A stretch of 32,320 nt of DNA. Source: Pseudoalteromonas sp. FUC4. GTDB lineage: Bacteria > Pseudomonadota > Gammaproteobacteria > Enterobacterales > Alteromonadaceae. The translations under genes and the position numbers were made by a program. The notes under the pieces were generated by a model. It was not told the origin of the DNA and made no database searches. It worked only from the letters and a program-made list of their open reading frames with translations. Within the stretch, counting starts at the first letter, position 1. Every line of letters begins with the position of its first letter. This document shows, in pieces, positions 8,491 to 16,632 of the stretch. The stretch is from positions 566,704 to 599,023 of the forward strand of contig NZ_SEUI01000001.1 of assembly GCF_008370255.1 (NCBI RefSeq). Reading direction: 5' to 3'.

Positions 8491-9462
8491 ATGCTTAATG
8501 ATCAATTTGGTCGGCAGTTTAACTATTTGCGCCTCTCAATAACCGACGTATGTAATTTTAGTTGTAGTTATTGTTTACCAAACGGGTATCAGTGCGATAC
8601 GCCTCGTAATTTTTTAAATAAAAACGAAATTAGCACGCTGGTAAATGCGTTTGCAGAGCTAGGTACTAAAAAAGTGCGCATTACAGGTGGCGAACCATGC
8701 TTACGAAACGACGTAACCGATATTATAAAACTCTGTAAAAATACGCCAGGCATAGAAAAAGTAGCCATTACTACCAACGGTTTTAATTTATTAAAGAAAA
8801 TTGATGAATTTGCAGAAGCAGGGCTAGATGCGCTTAATGTCAGTATTGATAGTTTAAATCCGAGTATGTTTAAACTCATAACAGGGCACGACAAACTTAC
8901 CCTTATTTTAAAAGGGATTGAACGCGCGGTAGAGCTGGGCATAAAAGATATAAAAATAAATGCAGTGCTTGCCAAGCAGTTTAATAAAAACCAATTGAAG
9001 GATTTTTTAGCGTGGGTAAAGCACCACAAAGTTACGGTACGCTTTATAGAATTAATGGAAACCGGTGACGGCGCAACCTTTTTTGAAGAAAATCACTTAA
9101 GTGGGCAAACGGTGAAAGCCCAGCTTTTAGCTCAAGGCTGGTTACAAGTCGTGAGGGGGAAATTAAATGGACCTGCAGAAGAATTTTGTCATCCTGATTA
9201 CGATGGTCGTATTGGTTTAATAATGCCGTACAGTAAAGATTTTTGTAAAAGTTGTAATCGCTTAAGGGTGTCGGCGCTGGGTAAATTACACTTATGCTTG
9301 TTTGCCGAACAAGGTATAGATTTACGCGAGCTACTCAACGAGGATGATACTGCAGCGACCGTAAAGGCAATTCAAGCTGCTATGGGCAATAAAGAAATAA
9401 GTCATGAGCTAGATAAGCGCCTAACAGGTGCGACAACTCACTTAGCTATGTTAGGCGGCTAA
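8491..9462 (+). CDS. moaA: GTP 3',8-cyclase MoaA (radical SAM, molybdenum cofactor step 1)
   Basis: Together with MoaC, MoaA converts GTP to cyclic pyranopterin monophosphate. Cys21, Cys25 and Cys28 (CNFSCSYC) hold the SAM-binding [4Fe-4S] cluster; ITGGEP is the radical-SAM GGE motif. FCKSCNRLRVSALGKLHLC (about 251-269) holds the second cluster that binds the substrate. The protein ends in Gly-Gly, the conserved MoaA tail needed for activity. Start ATG 8491 is preceded by AAGGAAG at proper spacing, 16 bases after nasA, so it is co-transcribed with nitrate reductase. Confidence 0.96.
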   Translation: MLNDQFGRQFNYLRLSITDVCNFSCSYCLPNGYQCDTPRNFLNKNEISTLVNAFAELGTKKVRITGGEPCLRNDVTDIIKLCKNTPGIEKVAITTNGFNLLKKIDEFAEAGLDALNVSIDSLNPSMFKLITGHDKLTLILKGIERAVELGIKDIKINAVLAKQFNKNQLKDFLAWVKHHKVTVRFIELMETGDGATFFEENHLSGQTVKAQLLAQGWLQVVRGKLNGPAEEFCHPDYDGRIGLIMPYSKDFCKSCNRLRVSALGKLHLCLFAEQGIDLRELLNEDDTAATVKAIQAAMGNKEISHELDKRLTGATTHLAMLGG

Positions 9463-9463
9463 A

Positions 9464-10144
9464 ATGGAAGCAAAGGCTAAGCGATATTTTACAGGTGTTG
9501 TGCTTGCTGGTGGTAAGTCATCAAGAATGGGCACAGACAAAGCCGATTTAGTTTTAAAAAATAAAACGTTATTGCACAGTGCGTGTGATTTATTAAAAGA
9601 CGCAGGCGCTAAAAACATACTTATAAGCCGCAACGTTACAAATTCAGTCAAATCATCGAGCCATTACTCGCCGAGCGATTATCCCTCAGAAAAGTACGTT
9701 AAAGATATATACCCAAATAGTGGACCCCTTGGCGGAATTTACTCAACATTAATAGCCACTGAGCACGACTTACTTATTACTGCGGTAGATATGCCACTAC
9801 TTACGAGTAGTTTGTTAAGCACAATAGTGCTGGCTTCTCAGACAAATAACGTACAAAGTATGAACAATCAATTAAATCAGTCACAAATACATGCTTGGCA
9901 CTTTGAAAATGAACCGCTACCGCTGTATATTCGTAATACAAGCAGTGTAAAAAATCATTTAAAACACATACTCACAAACGCAAACAGTCACAAATCAATA
10001 AAACAGTTTACCCAAAGTATTGGTGTGCAAACGCTTTTATGTAATAAAGCGCATGCATTAATAAACACCAATACACCGGCGCAATTTAAAGCTGTAAATG
10101 AGCATTTTGACCAAAGCATTAACCAATTGAGAAAAACATTATGA
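9464..10144 (+). CDS. mobA: molybdenum cofactor guanylyltransferase MobA
   Basis: MobA adds GMP to molybdopterin, making the MGD form that nitrate reductase uses. VVLAGGKSSRMGTDKADL (about 12-29) is the nucleotidyltransferase signature (LAGG..SRMG.DK); YPNSGPLGGIYS and AVDMPLLT are the substrate and Asp-metal segments. At 226 residues it is longer than typical MobA (about 190-200), mainly through a divergent, Asn/Gln/Ser-rich second half. Its ATG comes two bases after the moaA stop, and its own stop overlaps the moaB start by four bases (ATGA), indicating translational coupling. Confidence 0.9.
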   Translation: MEAKAKRYFTGVVLAGGKSSRMGTDKADLVLKNKTLLHSACDLLKDAGAKNILISRNVTNSVKSSSHYSPSDYPSEKYVKDIYPNSGPLGGIYSTLIATEHDLLITAVDMPLLTSSLLSTIVLASQTNNVQSMNNQLNQSQIHAWHFENEPLPLYIRNTSSVKNHLKHILTNANSHKSIKQFTQSIGVQTLLCNKAHALINTNTPAQFKAVNEHFDQSINQLRKTL

Positions 10145-10680
10145 GCCACACAAGCGATACACAAATACCTTTAAACATTGCCGTACTTACAGTAAGCGAC
10201 ACGCGCGATTCGATTACTGATACTTCTGGTCATTACTTAATTAAAGCGCTAACTGAGGCGGGTCATCACTTAGCGGATAAAGAAATTGTAAAAGATGATG
10301 TTTACCAAATGCGCGCTATTGCATCGCAGTGGATAGCCGACGACACCATTCACGCTATTTTAGTGACTGGTGGTACAGGATTTACCGAACGTGATTCAAC
10401 ACCTGAGGCATTTGCGCCGCTGTTTGATAAAAGCGTAGACGGCTTTGGTGAGCTATTTAGGCATATATCGTACGGTGAAATTGGTAACTCAACTATTCAA
10501 TCTCGTGCACTGGCAGGGCTTGCTAACAACACGGTTATTTTTTGTATGCCTGGCTCTACAGGCGCATGTAAAACAGCGTGGACAGGCATTATAAAAGATC
10601 AACTTAACTCAATGCATAAACCGTGTAACTTTGTACCGCACGTTACTATTGGTAAAAAGTGTGAATCGCGTGAGCAATAG
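10141..10680 (+). CDS. moaB: molybdopterin biosynthesis protein MoaB (MogA/MoaB family)
   Basis: A 179-residue member of the MoCF family: [17 protein letters not shown] at the N-terminus, the [16 protein letters not shown] loop (molybdopterin binding, near 80-95) and the [12 protein letters not shown] segment. Family members adenylylate molybdopterin before Mo insertion; whether MoaB does so in proteobacteria is uncertain since MogA normally carries this out, and no mogA is in the window. Here it may be the operon's own adenylyltransferase. Overlaps mobA by 4 bp; moaC starts one base after its stop. Confidence 0.93.
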   Translation: MSHTSDTQIPLNIAVLTVSDTRDSITDTSGHYLIKALTEAGHHLADKEIVKDDVYQMRAIASQWIADDTIHAILVTGGTGFTERDSTPEAFAPLFDKSVDGFGELFRHISYGEIGNSTIQSRALAGLANNTVIFCMPGSTGACKTAWTGIIKDQLNSMHKPCNFVPHVTIGKKCESREQ

Positions 10681-10681
10681 T

Positions 10682-11152
10682 ATGTTAAGCCATGTAGACG
10701 AAAACGGCCAAGCGAATATGGTTGATGTATCGCTCAAAGACGTAACCTTGCGCGATGCCTCAGCTGAAGCATTTATTAGCATGAGCAAGCTTGCCTTTGA
10801 ACAAGTAATGCTTAATCAAAACAAAAAGGGCGATGTGTTAGGCGTGGCACGTATTGCGGGTATTCAAGGCGCTAAAAAGTGCGCCGATTTAATTCCGCTT
10901 TGTCATCCCCTTGCACTTAGTAAAGTAGCAGTTGATTTTGAACTTGATGAAGCAAACAGCCAAATTAAAATAACCAGCTACTGCAAACTTGCTGGTAAAA
11001 CTGGCGTTGAAATGGAAGCGCTAACGGCGGTATCTGTGGCTAGCCTTACTTTGTTTGATATGTGTAAAGCAGCCGACCCACTTATGGAAATTAGCGGCAT
11101 GCGCGTTACTCAAAAAGCTGGGGGCAAAAATGGCAGTTGGCAACGAGATTAA
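10682..11152 (+). CDS. moaC: cyclic pyranopterin monophosphate synthase MoaC
   Basis: MoaC finishes the conversion of the MoaA product to cPMP. Signature blocks are all present: [14 protein letters not shown] at the N-terminus, LIPLCHPL (active-site His and Cys, near 70-77), [22 protein letters not shown] and KAGGKNGSW at the C-terminus. I start it at ATG 10682, one base after the moaB stop, because homologues begin with this HVDE segment; the frame also extends upstream inside moaB to 10631. Length of 156 residues is normal. Confidence 0.95.
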   Translation: MLSHVDENGQANMVDVSLKDVTLRDASAEAFISMSKLAFEQVMLNQNKKGDVLGVARIAGIQGAKKCADLIPLCHPLALSKVAVDFELDEANSQIKITSYCKLAGKTGVEMEALTAVSVASLTLFDMCKAADPLMEISGMRVTQKAGGKNGSWQRD

Positions 11153-11429
11153 TCAAAACGATGCAGTATCTAGCGCCGGGAAGGTAGAGTTATTGTTTTT
11201 TGGGCAACTAAAAGAGCGGTTAAAGTGCAGTAAATTAAGCCTTGAAATTACGCAGCCGCTTACTATTTCAGAGCTTAAATTAAGATTAGTAAGCCAATAC
11301 CCGCACTGGCAACCGTGGCTTGAGGAGCGAGAGCTACTTGCAGCGCTTAACCAAACTATGTCATCAAGCGACGTAATAGTGAAAGCAGGGGATGAGCTTG
11401 CCTTTTTTCCGCCGGTTACAGGTGGCTAA
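11130..11429 (+). CDS. moaD: molybdopterin synthase sulfur-carrier subunit MoaD
   Basis: A ubiquitin-fold sulfur carrier. The core [13 protein letters not shown] begins near residue 20 and the protein ends FFPPVTGG, with the C-terminal Gly-Gly that becomes the thiocarboxylate. The start at ATG 11130 overlaps the end of moaC by 23 bases, follows the purine-rich GGGGGC, and gives a 99-residue protein, slightly longer than the usual 80 or so. Stop and moaE start overlap (TAATG), a tight arrangement typical of the two synthase subunits. Confidence 0.93.
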   Translation: MAVGNEINQNDAVSSAGKVELLFFGQLKERLKCSKLSLEITQPLTISELKLRLVSQYPHWQPWLEERELLAALNQTMSSSDVIVKAGDELAFFPPVTGG

Positions 11430-11887
11430 TGAGCATACATATTCAAGTACAAACCGATGATTTTAATGTAGGTGACGAGCACAATACGCTTTGTAGTAAT
11501 AACAAAAGCGATGGGGCTGTTGTCACCTTCACAGGTTTGGTAAGAGAGTTCAGCAGTGGCGATAACGTTATTGCACTTGAGCTTGAGCACTACCCAGGTA
11601 TGACCGAGCAACTTCTGCAATCTATAGCAGAGCAAGCACAAAAGCGCTGGCAACTGGCGCGAATATGTATTATTCACCGCGTTGGTTATTTAGCACTTGG
11701 TGAGCAAATTGTGTTTGTTGGCGTAACTTCCCGACACCGCCAAGCCGCGTTCGAAGGTGCACAATTTATAATGGATTATTTAAAAAACCACGCCACGTTT
11801 TGGAAGAAAGAGCACTTTAAAAACTCATCGAATTGGGTTGAGTTTAAACAAAGTGACAAGCAAGCGCTGGGCAAGTGGGAATCTTAA
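11429..11887 (+). CDS. moaE: molybdopterin synthase catalytic subunit MoaE
   Basis: MoaE with MoaD inserts two sulfurs into cPMP to give molybdopterin. Family blocks: GAVVTFTGLVRE (near 30-42), LELEHYPGMTE, HRVGYLALGEQIVFVGV, SRHRQAAFEGAQFIMDYLK, and FWKKE, which holds the catalytic lysines. 152 residues is the usual length. It begins on the last base of the moaD stop and ends directly against the next gene. Confidence 0.95.
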   Translation: MSIHIQVQTDDFNVGDEHNTLCSNNKSDGAVVTFTGLVREFSSGDNVIALELEHYPGMTEQLLQSIAEQAQKRWQLARICIIHRVGYLALGEQIVFVGVTSRHRQAAFEGAQFIMDYLKNHATFWKKEHFKNSSNWVEFKQSDKQALGKWES

Positions 11888-12532
11888 ATGAAAATAATCT
11901 CTACTAATATCTCTAAAATAAAAACGGTTGTACATAACGGCAAAGAGGTTAAAACCGGGATTTTTAAAACGCCAACTAACGAACCTGTTGTTATTGAAAA
12001 ACTAAATATAATAGGGGATGAGCAAGCGGATTTAGTTAATCACGGCGGGGTTGATAAAGCGGTTTACGCGTTTTCTCATAATCATTATGATTATTGGAAA
12101 CAAACCCTCGAGAATGATGATTTAGCAATAGGTATATTTGGCGAAAACTTCACTATTTCTGACCTTGATGAAGCGACTATACACATAGGCGATCATATTC
12201 GTATTGGTACTGCACTGCTTGAAGTAAGCCAGCCTCGTGTTCCTTGTTTTAAACTCGCTATCGCCCTTAATAATAAAAACAGCCTTAAACTGTTTACGCA
12301 GCATTACTGCACTGGCGTGTACTTTAGGGTACTAGAGCAGGGCGTTGCAAAAACGGGTGATAGTGTTGTTATCGAGAAGAAAGCCTCGCACGACATATCA
12401 GTTAAAAAACTGTTTCGGGCATTTTTTGATAAAAAATATCCAGATTATGAAAGTGTATTATTAGCAGCACTTGAACTACCCGAGCTTGCGCTTGAGTGGC
12501 AGATTAAGATTAAAAAGAAGCTCGCAATATAA
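11888..12532 (+). CDS. MOSC-domain protein, YiiM-like
   Basis: A 214-residue protein: MOSC beta-barrel with DEQADLVNHGGVDKAVYAF (about 43-60) and the cysteine segment QPRVPCFKLA (near 118), the likely Mo-ligand Cys in YiiM/MOSC proteins, followed by a short helical C-terminal region like the 3-alpha domain of YiiM. MOSC proteins bind molybdenum cofactor and reduce N-hydroxylated compounds or move sulfur. It starts immediately after the moaE stop and ends the nine-gene operon, so it should be made when nitrate is assimilated. That makes a role in handling reactive N-oxide by-products, or in cofactor delivery, reasonable guesses. No terminator is visible in the 16 bases before the convergent LysR gene. 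Confidence 0.85.
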   Translation: MKIISTNISKIKTVVHNGKEVKTGIFKTPTNEPVVIEKLNIIGDEQADLVNHGGVDKAVYAFSHNHYDYWKQTLENDDLAIGIFGENFTISDLDEATIHIGDHIRIGTALLEVSQPRVPCFKLAIALNNKNSLKLFTQHYCTGVYFRVLEQGVAKTGDSVVIEKKASHDISVKKLFRAFFDKKYPDYESVLLAALELPELALEWQIKIKKKLAI

Positions 12533-12548
12533 CGCCGTGTGAGTGCTG

Positions 12549-13454
12549 TTAAACTTTAGCTTTCCAATCACCTTCTTTTAAAAAATGTTGCTGTAAAAGG
12601 GTTAGTAAACTTTCAGTTACTGGGCCTGTAGGTTTACTTCTTGATACCACACAGCCTAAAGGCGTTAGCCAACCACCTTGCTCATGCACTACAGGAAGAG
12701 CAACAAGGTCACCTTGTTTAAGTTGTTGTTTTATTGCCAACTCAGGCACCAACGCCCAGCCCACATTTTGTGTTACCAAATCTATAAGTGTTTGATGAGT
12801 ATTGGCGTACCAAACCTTTGCGCTTATAGCATAGCTAAACCGTAACTCTGATTGATTAAGGCTACGGTGAGCACATTGCCTATGTGCTTTTAAGTCACTG
12901 CTATTTACTTTATTAAGTTTAGCAAGCGCATGTTGTGGCGACGCAATTGTTAAAAATCGAGCTTGGCCTAGCAAAAAAAAGTCCATATCTACCTTTAATT
13001 CACCATCACTATATATGATGCCTACTTGCGCTTTACCTGTTTTTATAAGTTCTTCTACATCAAATGTGGTAGCTGATATTAGCTCAAAGTTCGTAATAGG
13101 GTACTGCTGTGCAAGTGGGGCTATTATTTTTAAAATTCCATGATTACTTATACTCTCGTCAATCGCAATTACTACGTCTTGCTCGTTGTTTTTAGCAAGA
13201 GACTCAACTTTTTGATCGAAATAAGTTTGGTGTTGCAGTATTGAATAAGCCACAGGTAGTAAGGTTTTTCCACTTTTTGTTAAAGTGGGAGTGTTTTTAT
13301 TACGGTCAAACAATGTTTGGTCTATTGCAATTTCAAGGTTAGAAATAGCTTGGCTAATACCCGACTGCGCACGCTTTAATTTACGGCCGGTTGCTGAAAA
13401 AGAGCCTGTTTCTACTACGGTTACAAATATTTTTAGTTGCTCTAAGCTGTACAT
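12549..13454 (-). CDS. LysR-family transcriptional regulator
   Basis: A 301-residue regulator: N-terminal winged helix (MYSLEQLKIFVTVVETGSFSATG, helix-turn-helix about 15-60) and a C-terminal two-lobed effector-binding domain. It is divergent from a PACE efflux gene, and LysR regulators next to PACE pumps are known (AceR with AceI), so it is probably the pump's regulator. Its ATG (13454) has no clear ribosome site and is only 16 bases from the edge of a MITE-like element (13471), so its original promoter has probably been replaced or displaced. Confidence 0.9.
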   Translation of the reverse strand: MYSLEQLKIFVTVVETGSFSATGRKLKRAQSGISQAISNLEIAIDQTLFDRNKNTPTLTKSGKTLLPVAYSILQHQTYFDQKVESLAKNNEQDVVIAIDESISNHGILKIIAPLAQQYPITNFELISATTFDVEELIKTGKAQVGIIYSDGELKVDMDFFLLGQARFLTIASPQHALAKLNKVNSSDLKAHRQCAHRSLNQSELRFSYAISAKVWYANTHQTLIDLVTQNVGWALVPELAIKQQLKQGDLVALPVVHEQGGWLTPLGCVVSRSKPTGPVTESLLTLLQQHFLKEGDWKAKV

Positions 13455-13470
13455 TTTATTCTACTTTATC

Positions 13471-13743
13471 TAGGGCGTATTGATCTTTGTGGATTGAAAT
13501 TTGTTCAATCTAGGGGCGATTAAATCACGGCGCGAGGTTTGTAACCTAGTGGGCTAAGTAAAAGCCGAGCAACAAAGAGTTAATCGCCCCTAGAAAGAAC
13601 CCAAAGGGCAGCGCATGTTTGGTCTTTATGCTGCGTTATCACCTATTTATGGGGAATAACCACACTATATTATATAGGCTCTGCCTTGCCTAAAAACCAA
13701 ACATCCTGCTGCAAATTCACCCACCAATGATCAACACGCCCTA
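13471..13743. mobile_element. MITE-like element (273 bp, inverted termini, no gene)
   Basis: The ends are inverted repeats: AGGGCGTATTGATC at 13472 and AGGGCGTGTTGATC read from 13742 on the other strand (one mismatch in the first 14, with similarity running on for about 30 bases). Both ends are flanked by TA (TA/AGGGCG... and ...CGCCCT/A), consistent with a TA-target family such as IS630/Tc1, though TA is too short to prove duplication. Inside are a perfect 14-bp inverted pair CTAGGGGCGATTAA at 13510-13523 and 13580-13593, a 9-bp pair ATGTTTGGT at 13615 and 13696, and GATTGAA/TTCAATC at 13492-13510. No open reading frame of note. This fills the intergenic stretch between the LysR gene and the PACE gene. 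Confidence 0.72.
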
Positions 13744-13760
13744 GAACTATATACTCATCT

Positions 13761-13777
13761 TATCACTATAGGTGATA
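13761..13777. promoter_or_regulatory. palindromic operator candidate upstream of the PACE gene
   Basis: TATCACTATAGGTGATA has 6-bp inverted arms (TATCAC/GTGATA) around a 5-base centre and fits the T-N11-A pattern bound by LysR proteins. It lies 75 bases before the efflux gene ATG, between that gene and the MITE-like element. The LysR protein encoded at 12549-13454 is the obvious candidate ligand. Confidence 0.5.
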
Positions 13778-13851
13778 GTTGCTAACTTTTGTAATTAAAT
13801 AAATCTGTCATTATCACTACACTTAAATATTAATAGATAAAAGGGGATATT

Positions 13852-14289
13852 ATGACAGGGAAAATGGGGGCAACAGAGCGAGTATTTCAGGCGGTTTTGT
13901 TTGAGATTTTAGCCGTGTTGTTATCAATTTTAGGTTTAGCACTATTTACAGATCATGCAATTGGGGCTTTATCGGGCACTATGGTAATTGTTGCGACAAT
14001 TGCTATGTGTTGGAACTTTATTTTCAACTGGTGTTTTGACAAAGTAGCTACCGGTGCAAAAGAGCAACGTTCTGTATTATTCCGTATTTTTCACGTGCTT
14101 TTATTTCAAGGCGGGTTACTTGTTTTTACTATTCCCGTGATGGCAATCATTTTAAAAGTAGGCTTATGGGAAGCATTAATAATGGATATTGGCGTAACTT
14201 TTTTTATAACCCTTTACGCTTTTACTTTTAACCTAGTGTACGACCACACACGAGCTTATATTTTTCATTCAAAAAATGCTGCATGTTAA
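13852..14289 (+). CDS. PACE-family multidrug/biocide efflux transporter
   Basis: A 145-residue inner-membrane protein made of four hydrophobic helices arranged as two bacterial transmembrane pair (BTP) domains. ERVFQAVLFE carries the conserved helix-1 Glu that couples transport to protons in AceI. WNFIFNWCFD and LYAFTFNLVYDHTR are the family's paired W/Y-N-x-x-F/Y-D motifs at the ends of helices 2 and 4. PACE proteins export chlorhexidine or short-chain diamines. GGGGAT (13844-13849) lies close upstream of the ATG. The divergent LysR gene, displaced by a MITE, is the likely regulator. Confidence 0.92.
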   Translation: MTGKMGATERVFQAVLFEILAVLLSILGLALFTDHAIGALSGTMVIVATIAMCWNFIFNWCFDKVATGAKEQRSVLFRIFHVLLFQGGLLVFTIPVMAIILKVGLWEALIMDIGVTFFITLYAFTFNLVYDHTRAYIFHSKNAAC

Positions 14290-14336
14290 TGCACTTTTTA
14301 AATATGGCATGACTTAACAAAGTTTCGTATTTAGCT

Positions 14337-14362
14337 GCTGGTGTATTTGCCAATGCACCAGC
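14337..14362 (+). terminator. hairpin downstream of the PACE gene
   Basis: GCTGGTG (14337-14343) and CACCAGC (14356-14362) form a 7-bp G/C-rich stem with a 12-base loop, 47 bases after the efflux stop codon. The following bases (actttaag) are only weakly T-rich, so it may be a poor terminator. The rest of 14290-14581 is A/T-rich and shows nothing else I can name. Confidence 0.4.
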
Positions 14363-14581
14363 ACTTTAAGAGGAGTAATATTACCCAAGTTTGCTTTATA
14401 GTGGCAAAAAAATAACAAAGAAGCTCTGTATAAAAGGCCAGTAAAGTTAAATGTAAATTGTTATTTATAGAGGACCTAGTAAAAAAGATAAAACCTGCTA
14501 TACCTAATGTTATAAATACTATAATTATTATAGTGTTATTAAAAAATAATGTTTGGTTAGTAGCTAAAATAGGTGTCGTAT

Positions 14582-16036
14582 ATGAATATCTCAAGAAAAC
14601 TGATGCTTATTGTAATATTAACTGCAGCAGAGATAAGCATTACTGTCTACTCAGCTTTTGAAATTGCTAAAGGCGCTAAGTTTCATCAACTTAACTTTCT
14701 TCATTTAAAATATGTTCATCAACTTACCAAATCAGTTAAAAAAATAGAAAACAATATCCCCATTGATATAAATACTATTGAGTCGGATATATTGTTAATT
14801 AGGCAGCAGCCAATTGAGTGTGTTGAACAAATAAACCCGTTAAATTATGCTGTTATGAAAGTTATTAACACAGATCATACATTAACAATCTGTGAAAACG
14901 ACATTGAAATTGCTGATAAAGCCTTATTATCAGTTAATAAGTATAAAAAGGGGGAGCTTAATAGAGACGCTTTTTTACTAAATCTTAATACTTCGCTAAG
15001 TGGCTTTAATAAAAACACGGAGCTGTTTGAGGAACCAATTAGAAAAACAGTATCGTTTATACTAATGACGTTAATTCCACTTGTTATAATCATATCTTTT
15101 TTTAATATTCTTTTTATAAGTTATCTTTCTCGCACAATATCCAGCTCTATTCGAAATCTTACTCTTCTCCTATCAAGTAAGCCCGAAAGCAATATTAATC
15201 TAGACGATGAACTTGATATAAAAACGTCGGGTGAATTAAAAGCACTCGTTATCGCGGCCAGGCAGCGAATTAAAAATGATCTTTTAAATATTGAAAACAG
15301 TATCGAACTCAAAGAAATTATAAACAGCCAAACTGCTTCCTTGCAGCAAGCAAATGACGAACTTGCCCAGTTTGCTTATCGAGCTTCACATGACCTGAAA
15401 TCACCGCTGTCAGGGGCTAAATCCCTAGCACATTTTGTTATTGAAGATATAAAAGCGGGAGATACTGAAGAGGCAAGTCGAAATGCATTGGTTATCTATC
15501 AACAAATGGAAAAGTTAGAGACACTTGTTGTTGATATTTTACTATTAGCTAAAGCTGAAATTGGCAGTGAAGATAGAGATGTAATTGACTTTAATCAGTT
15601 AATTATTGATATGAAAGAGCGACTTACTTGGCTTATGAAAGATAATCCTTGTAAGCTTGAAACAACAGTTAATTTATCAGTACCTATTAAGTCTGAAAAA
15701 GCGCGTTTTGCTCAAATTATTGAAAACTTAATTTCAAACGGGTTGAAGTATTACGACAGAGATAAAGACTCGCCTTATGTCCGCTGTGATATTTTCAATG
15801 AGCAAGAGGCATTTTTTATTACTGTTACAGATAATGGATTGGGAATACCACAAAAGCATCAAGGTGAAGTGTTTGATATGTTTAAGCGATTTCATGCACA
15901 GATGAGTACGGGCTCTGGTTTAGGTATGGCGTTGGTTAAAAAACACATTGAGTACTTAAACGGTGAAATATCACTGCAAAGCTCTGATGAAGGTACAACG
16001 TTTAAAATAATATTACCATTGGATAAGCTAATATGA
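14582..16036 (+). CDS. membrane sensor histidine kinase
   Basis: 484 residues: transmembrane helix 1 (about 7-27), a periplasmic sensor region of about 120 residues with two cysteines, transmembrane helix 2 (about 155-178), a coiled-coil linker, HisKA with the phosphoacceptor in ASHDLKSPLSGAK (His near 269), and HATPase_c with N-box IIENLISNGLKYY, G1 DNGLGIP and G2 GSGLGMALVKKH. The H-box resembles phytochrome-type kinases whose partners are small single-domain receivers, which is what the next gene encodes (4-bp ATGA overlap). I start at ATG 14582 because AGGTG at 14571-14575 is spaced correctly; GTG 14573 overlaps that ribosome site. The signal is unknown. Confidence 0.9.
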   Translation: MNISRKLMLIVILTAAEISITVYSAFEIAKGAKFHQLNFLHLKYVHQLTKSVKKIENNIPIDINTIESDILLIRQQPIECVEQINPLNYAVMKVINTDHTLTICENDIEIADKALLSVNKYKKGELNRDAFLLNLNTSLSGFNKNTELFEEPIRKTVSFILMTLIPLVIIISFFNILFISYLSRTISSSIRNLTLLLSSKPESNINLDDELDIKTSGELKALVIAARQRIKNDLLNIENSIELKEIINSQTASLQQANDELAQFAYRASHDLKSPLSGAKSLAHFVIEDIKAGDTEEASRNALVIYQQMEKLETLVVDILLLAKAEIGSEDRDVIDFNQLIIDMKERLTWLMKDNPCKLETTVNLSVPIKSEKARFAQIIENLISNGLKYYDRDKDSPYVRCDIFNEQEAFFITVTDNGLGIPQKHQGEVFDMFKRFHAQMSTGSGLGMALVKKHIEYLNGEISLQSSDEGTTFKIILPLDKLI

Positions 16037-16482
16037 CAAAAATTAAACCCCCTATATTAATTGTCGATGACAACGAAGTTGACCGGTATATTCTAAAAAG
16101 GCTAATAAAAGAAGCCAAGTTAGAGCTTACAATTTATGAAAAAAAAGATGGTCAAGAAGCGTTAGAATTTCTCGAAAATTATGAATCTAATAGAATAAAG
16201 TACCCTGATGGATTTCCTCCAATTCTTATATTTTTAGACATTAATATGCCAAAAGTTAATGGGATTCAATTTTTAGAAGAGTTCTCTAAACTCAGAAAAA
16301 TGATAGAGATAAGCTCATGTGTAGTTATGATGTTTAGCTCATCAGAAAGAGAAGAAGAAAAAAAGGTTATAATGTCAGACGATTTTGTTAAAGGTTACCT
16401 TGTAAAGGGAAGTTTTCAGGCAGCAGAGTTAAAAGAAAAAGTGATGGCTGTTATTGGTCAGCATTTAGATAAATACAGCTGA
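16033..16482 (+). CDS. single-domain response regulator (Rcp1-like)
   Basis: A 149-residue receiver with no output domain. Acid pocket Asp12-Asp13, phospho-acceptor Asp69 (IFLDINMP), the switch Ser in MMFSSSE (near 101) and the conserved Lys in YLVKG (near 121). The insert between beta-2 and beta-3 (NRIKYPDGFPP) and the short length are features of Rcp1-type regulators that serve phytochrome-like kinases. Translationally coupled to the kinase. With no output domain it must act by protein contact or phosphorelay. Confidence 0.92.
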   Translation: MTKIKPPILIVDDNEVDRYILKRLIKEAKLELTIYEKKDGQEALEFLENYESNRIKYPDGFPPILIFLDINMPKVNGIQFLEEFSKLRKMIEISSCVVMMFSSSEREEEKKVIMSDDFVKGYLVKGSFQAAELKEKVMAVIGQHLDKYS

Positions 16483-16531
16483 TTTGCATGTATTTTAAGT
16501 TTTAACCCATTAGGCTGTGCCAATTGAAGAG

Positions 16532-16569
16532 CCTTTAGTTTGAGTATGTGGCTCAAACCAAAGGTTTTT
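16532..16569 (+). terminator. intrinsic terminator after the response regulator
   Basis: CCTTTAGTTTGAG and CTCAAACCAAAGG pair over 13 positions with one A/C mismatch around a 7-base loop, followed by five T residues (16565-16569). It is oriented to end the + strand kinase/receiver operon; the reverse direction lacks a T-run. It sits in the convergent gap before the GGDEF-EAL gene. Confidence 0.72.
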
Positions 16570-16632
16570 AGCTTAAAGTTATATAGGTGTCTGATTTAAG
16601 CTTCAATTTTACAGAGGCTCAAAATAACCTAT

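Noticed and set aside
8589..9029. 146-codon open frame on the minus strand inside moaA
   Set aside because: It is the shadow of a well-conserved radical SAM gene; translation shows no recognisable domain and no ribosome site.
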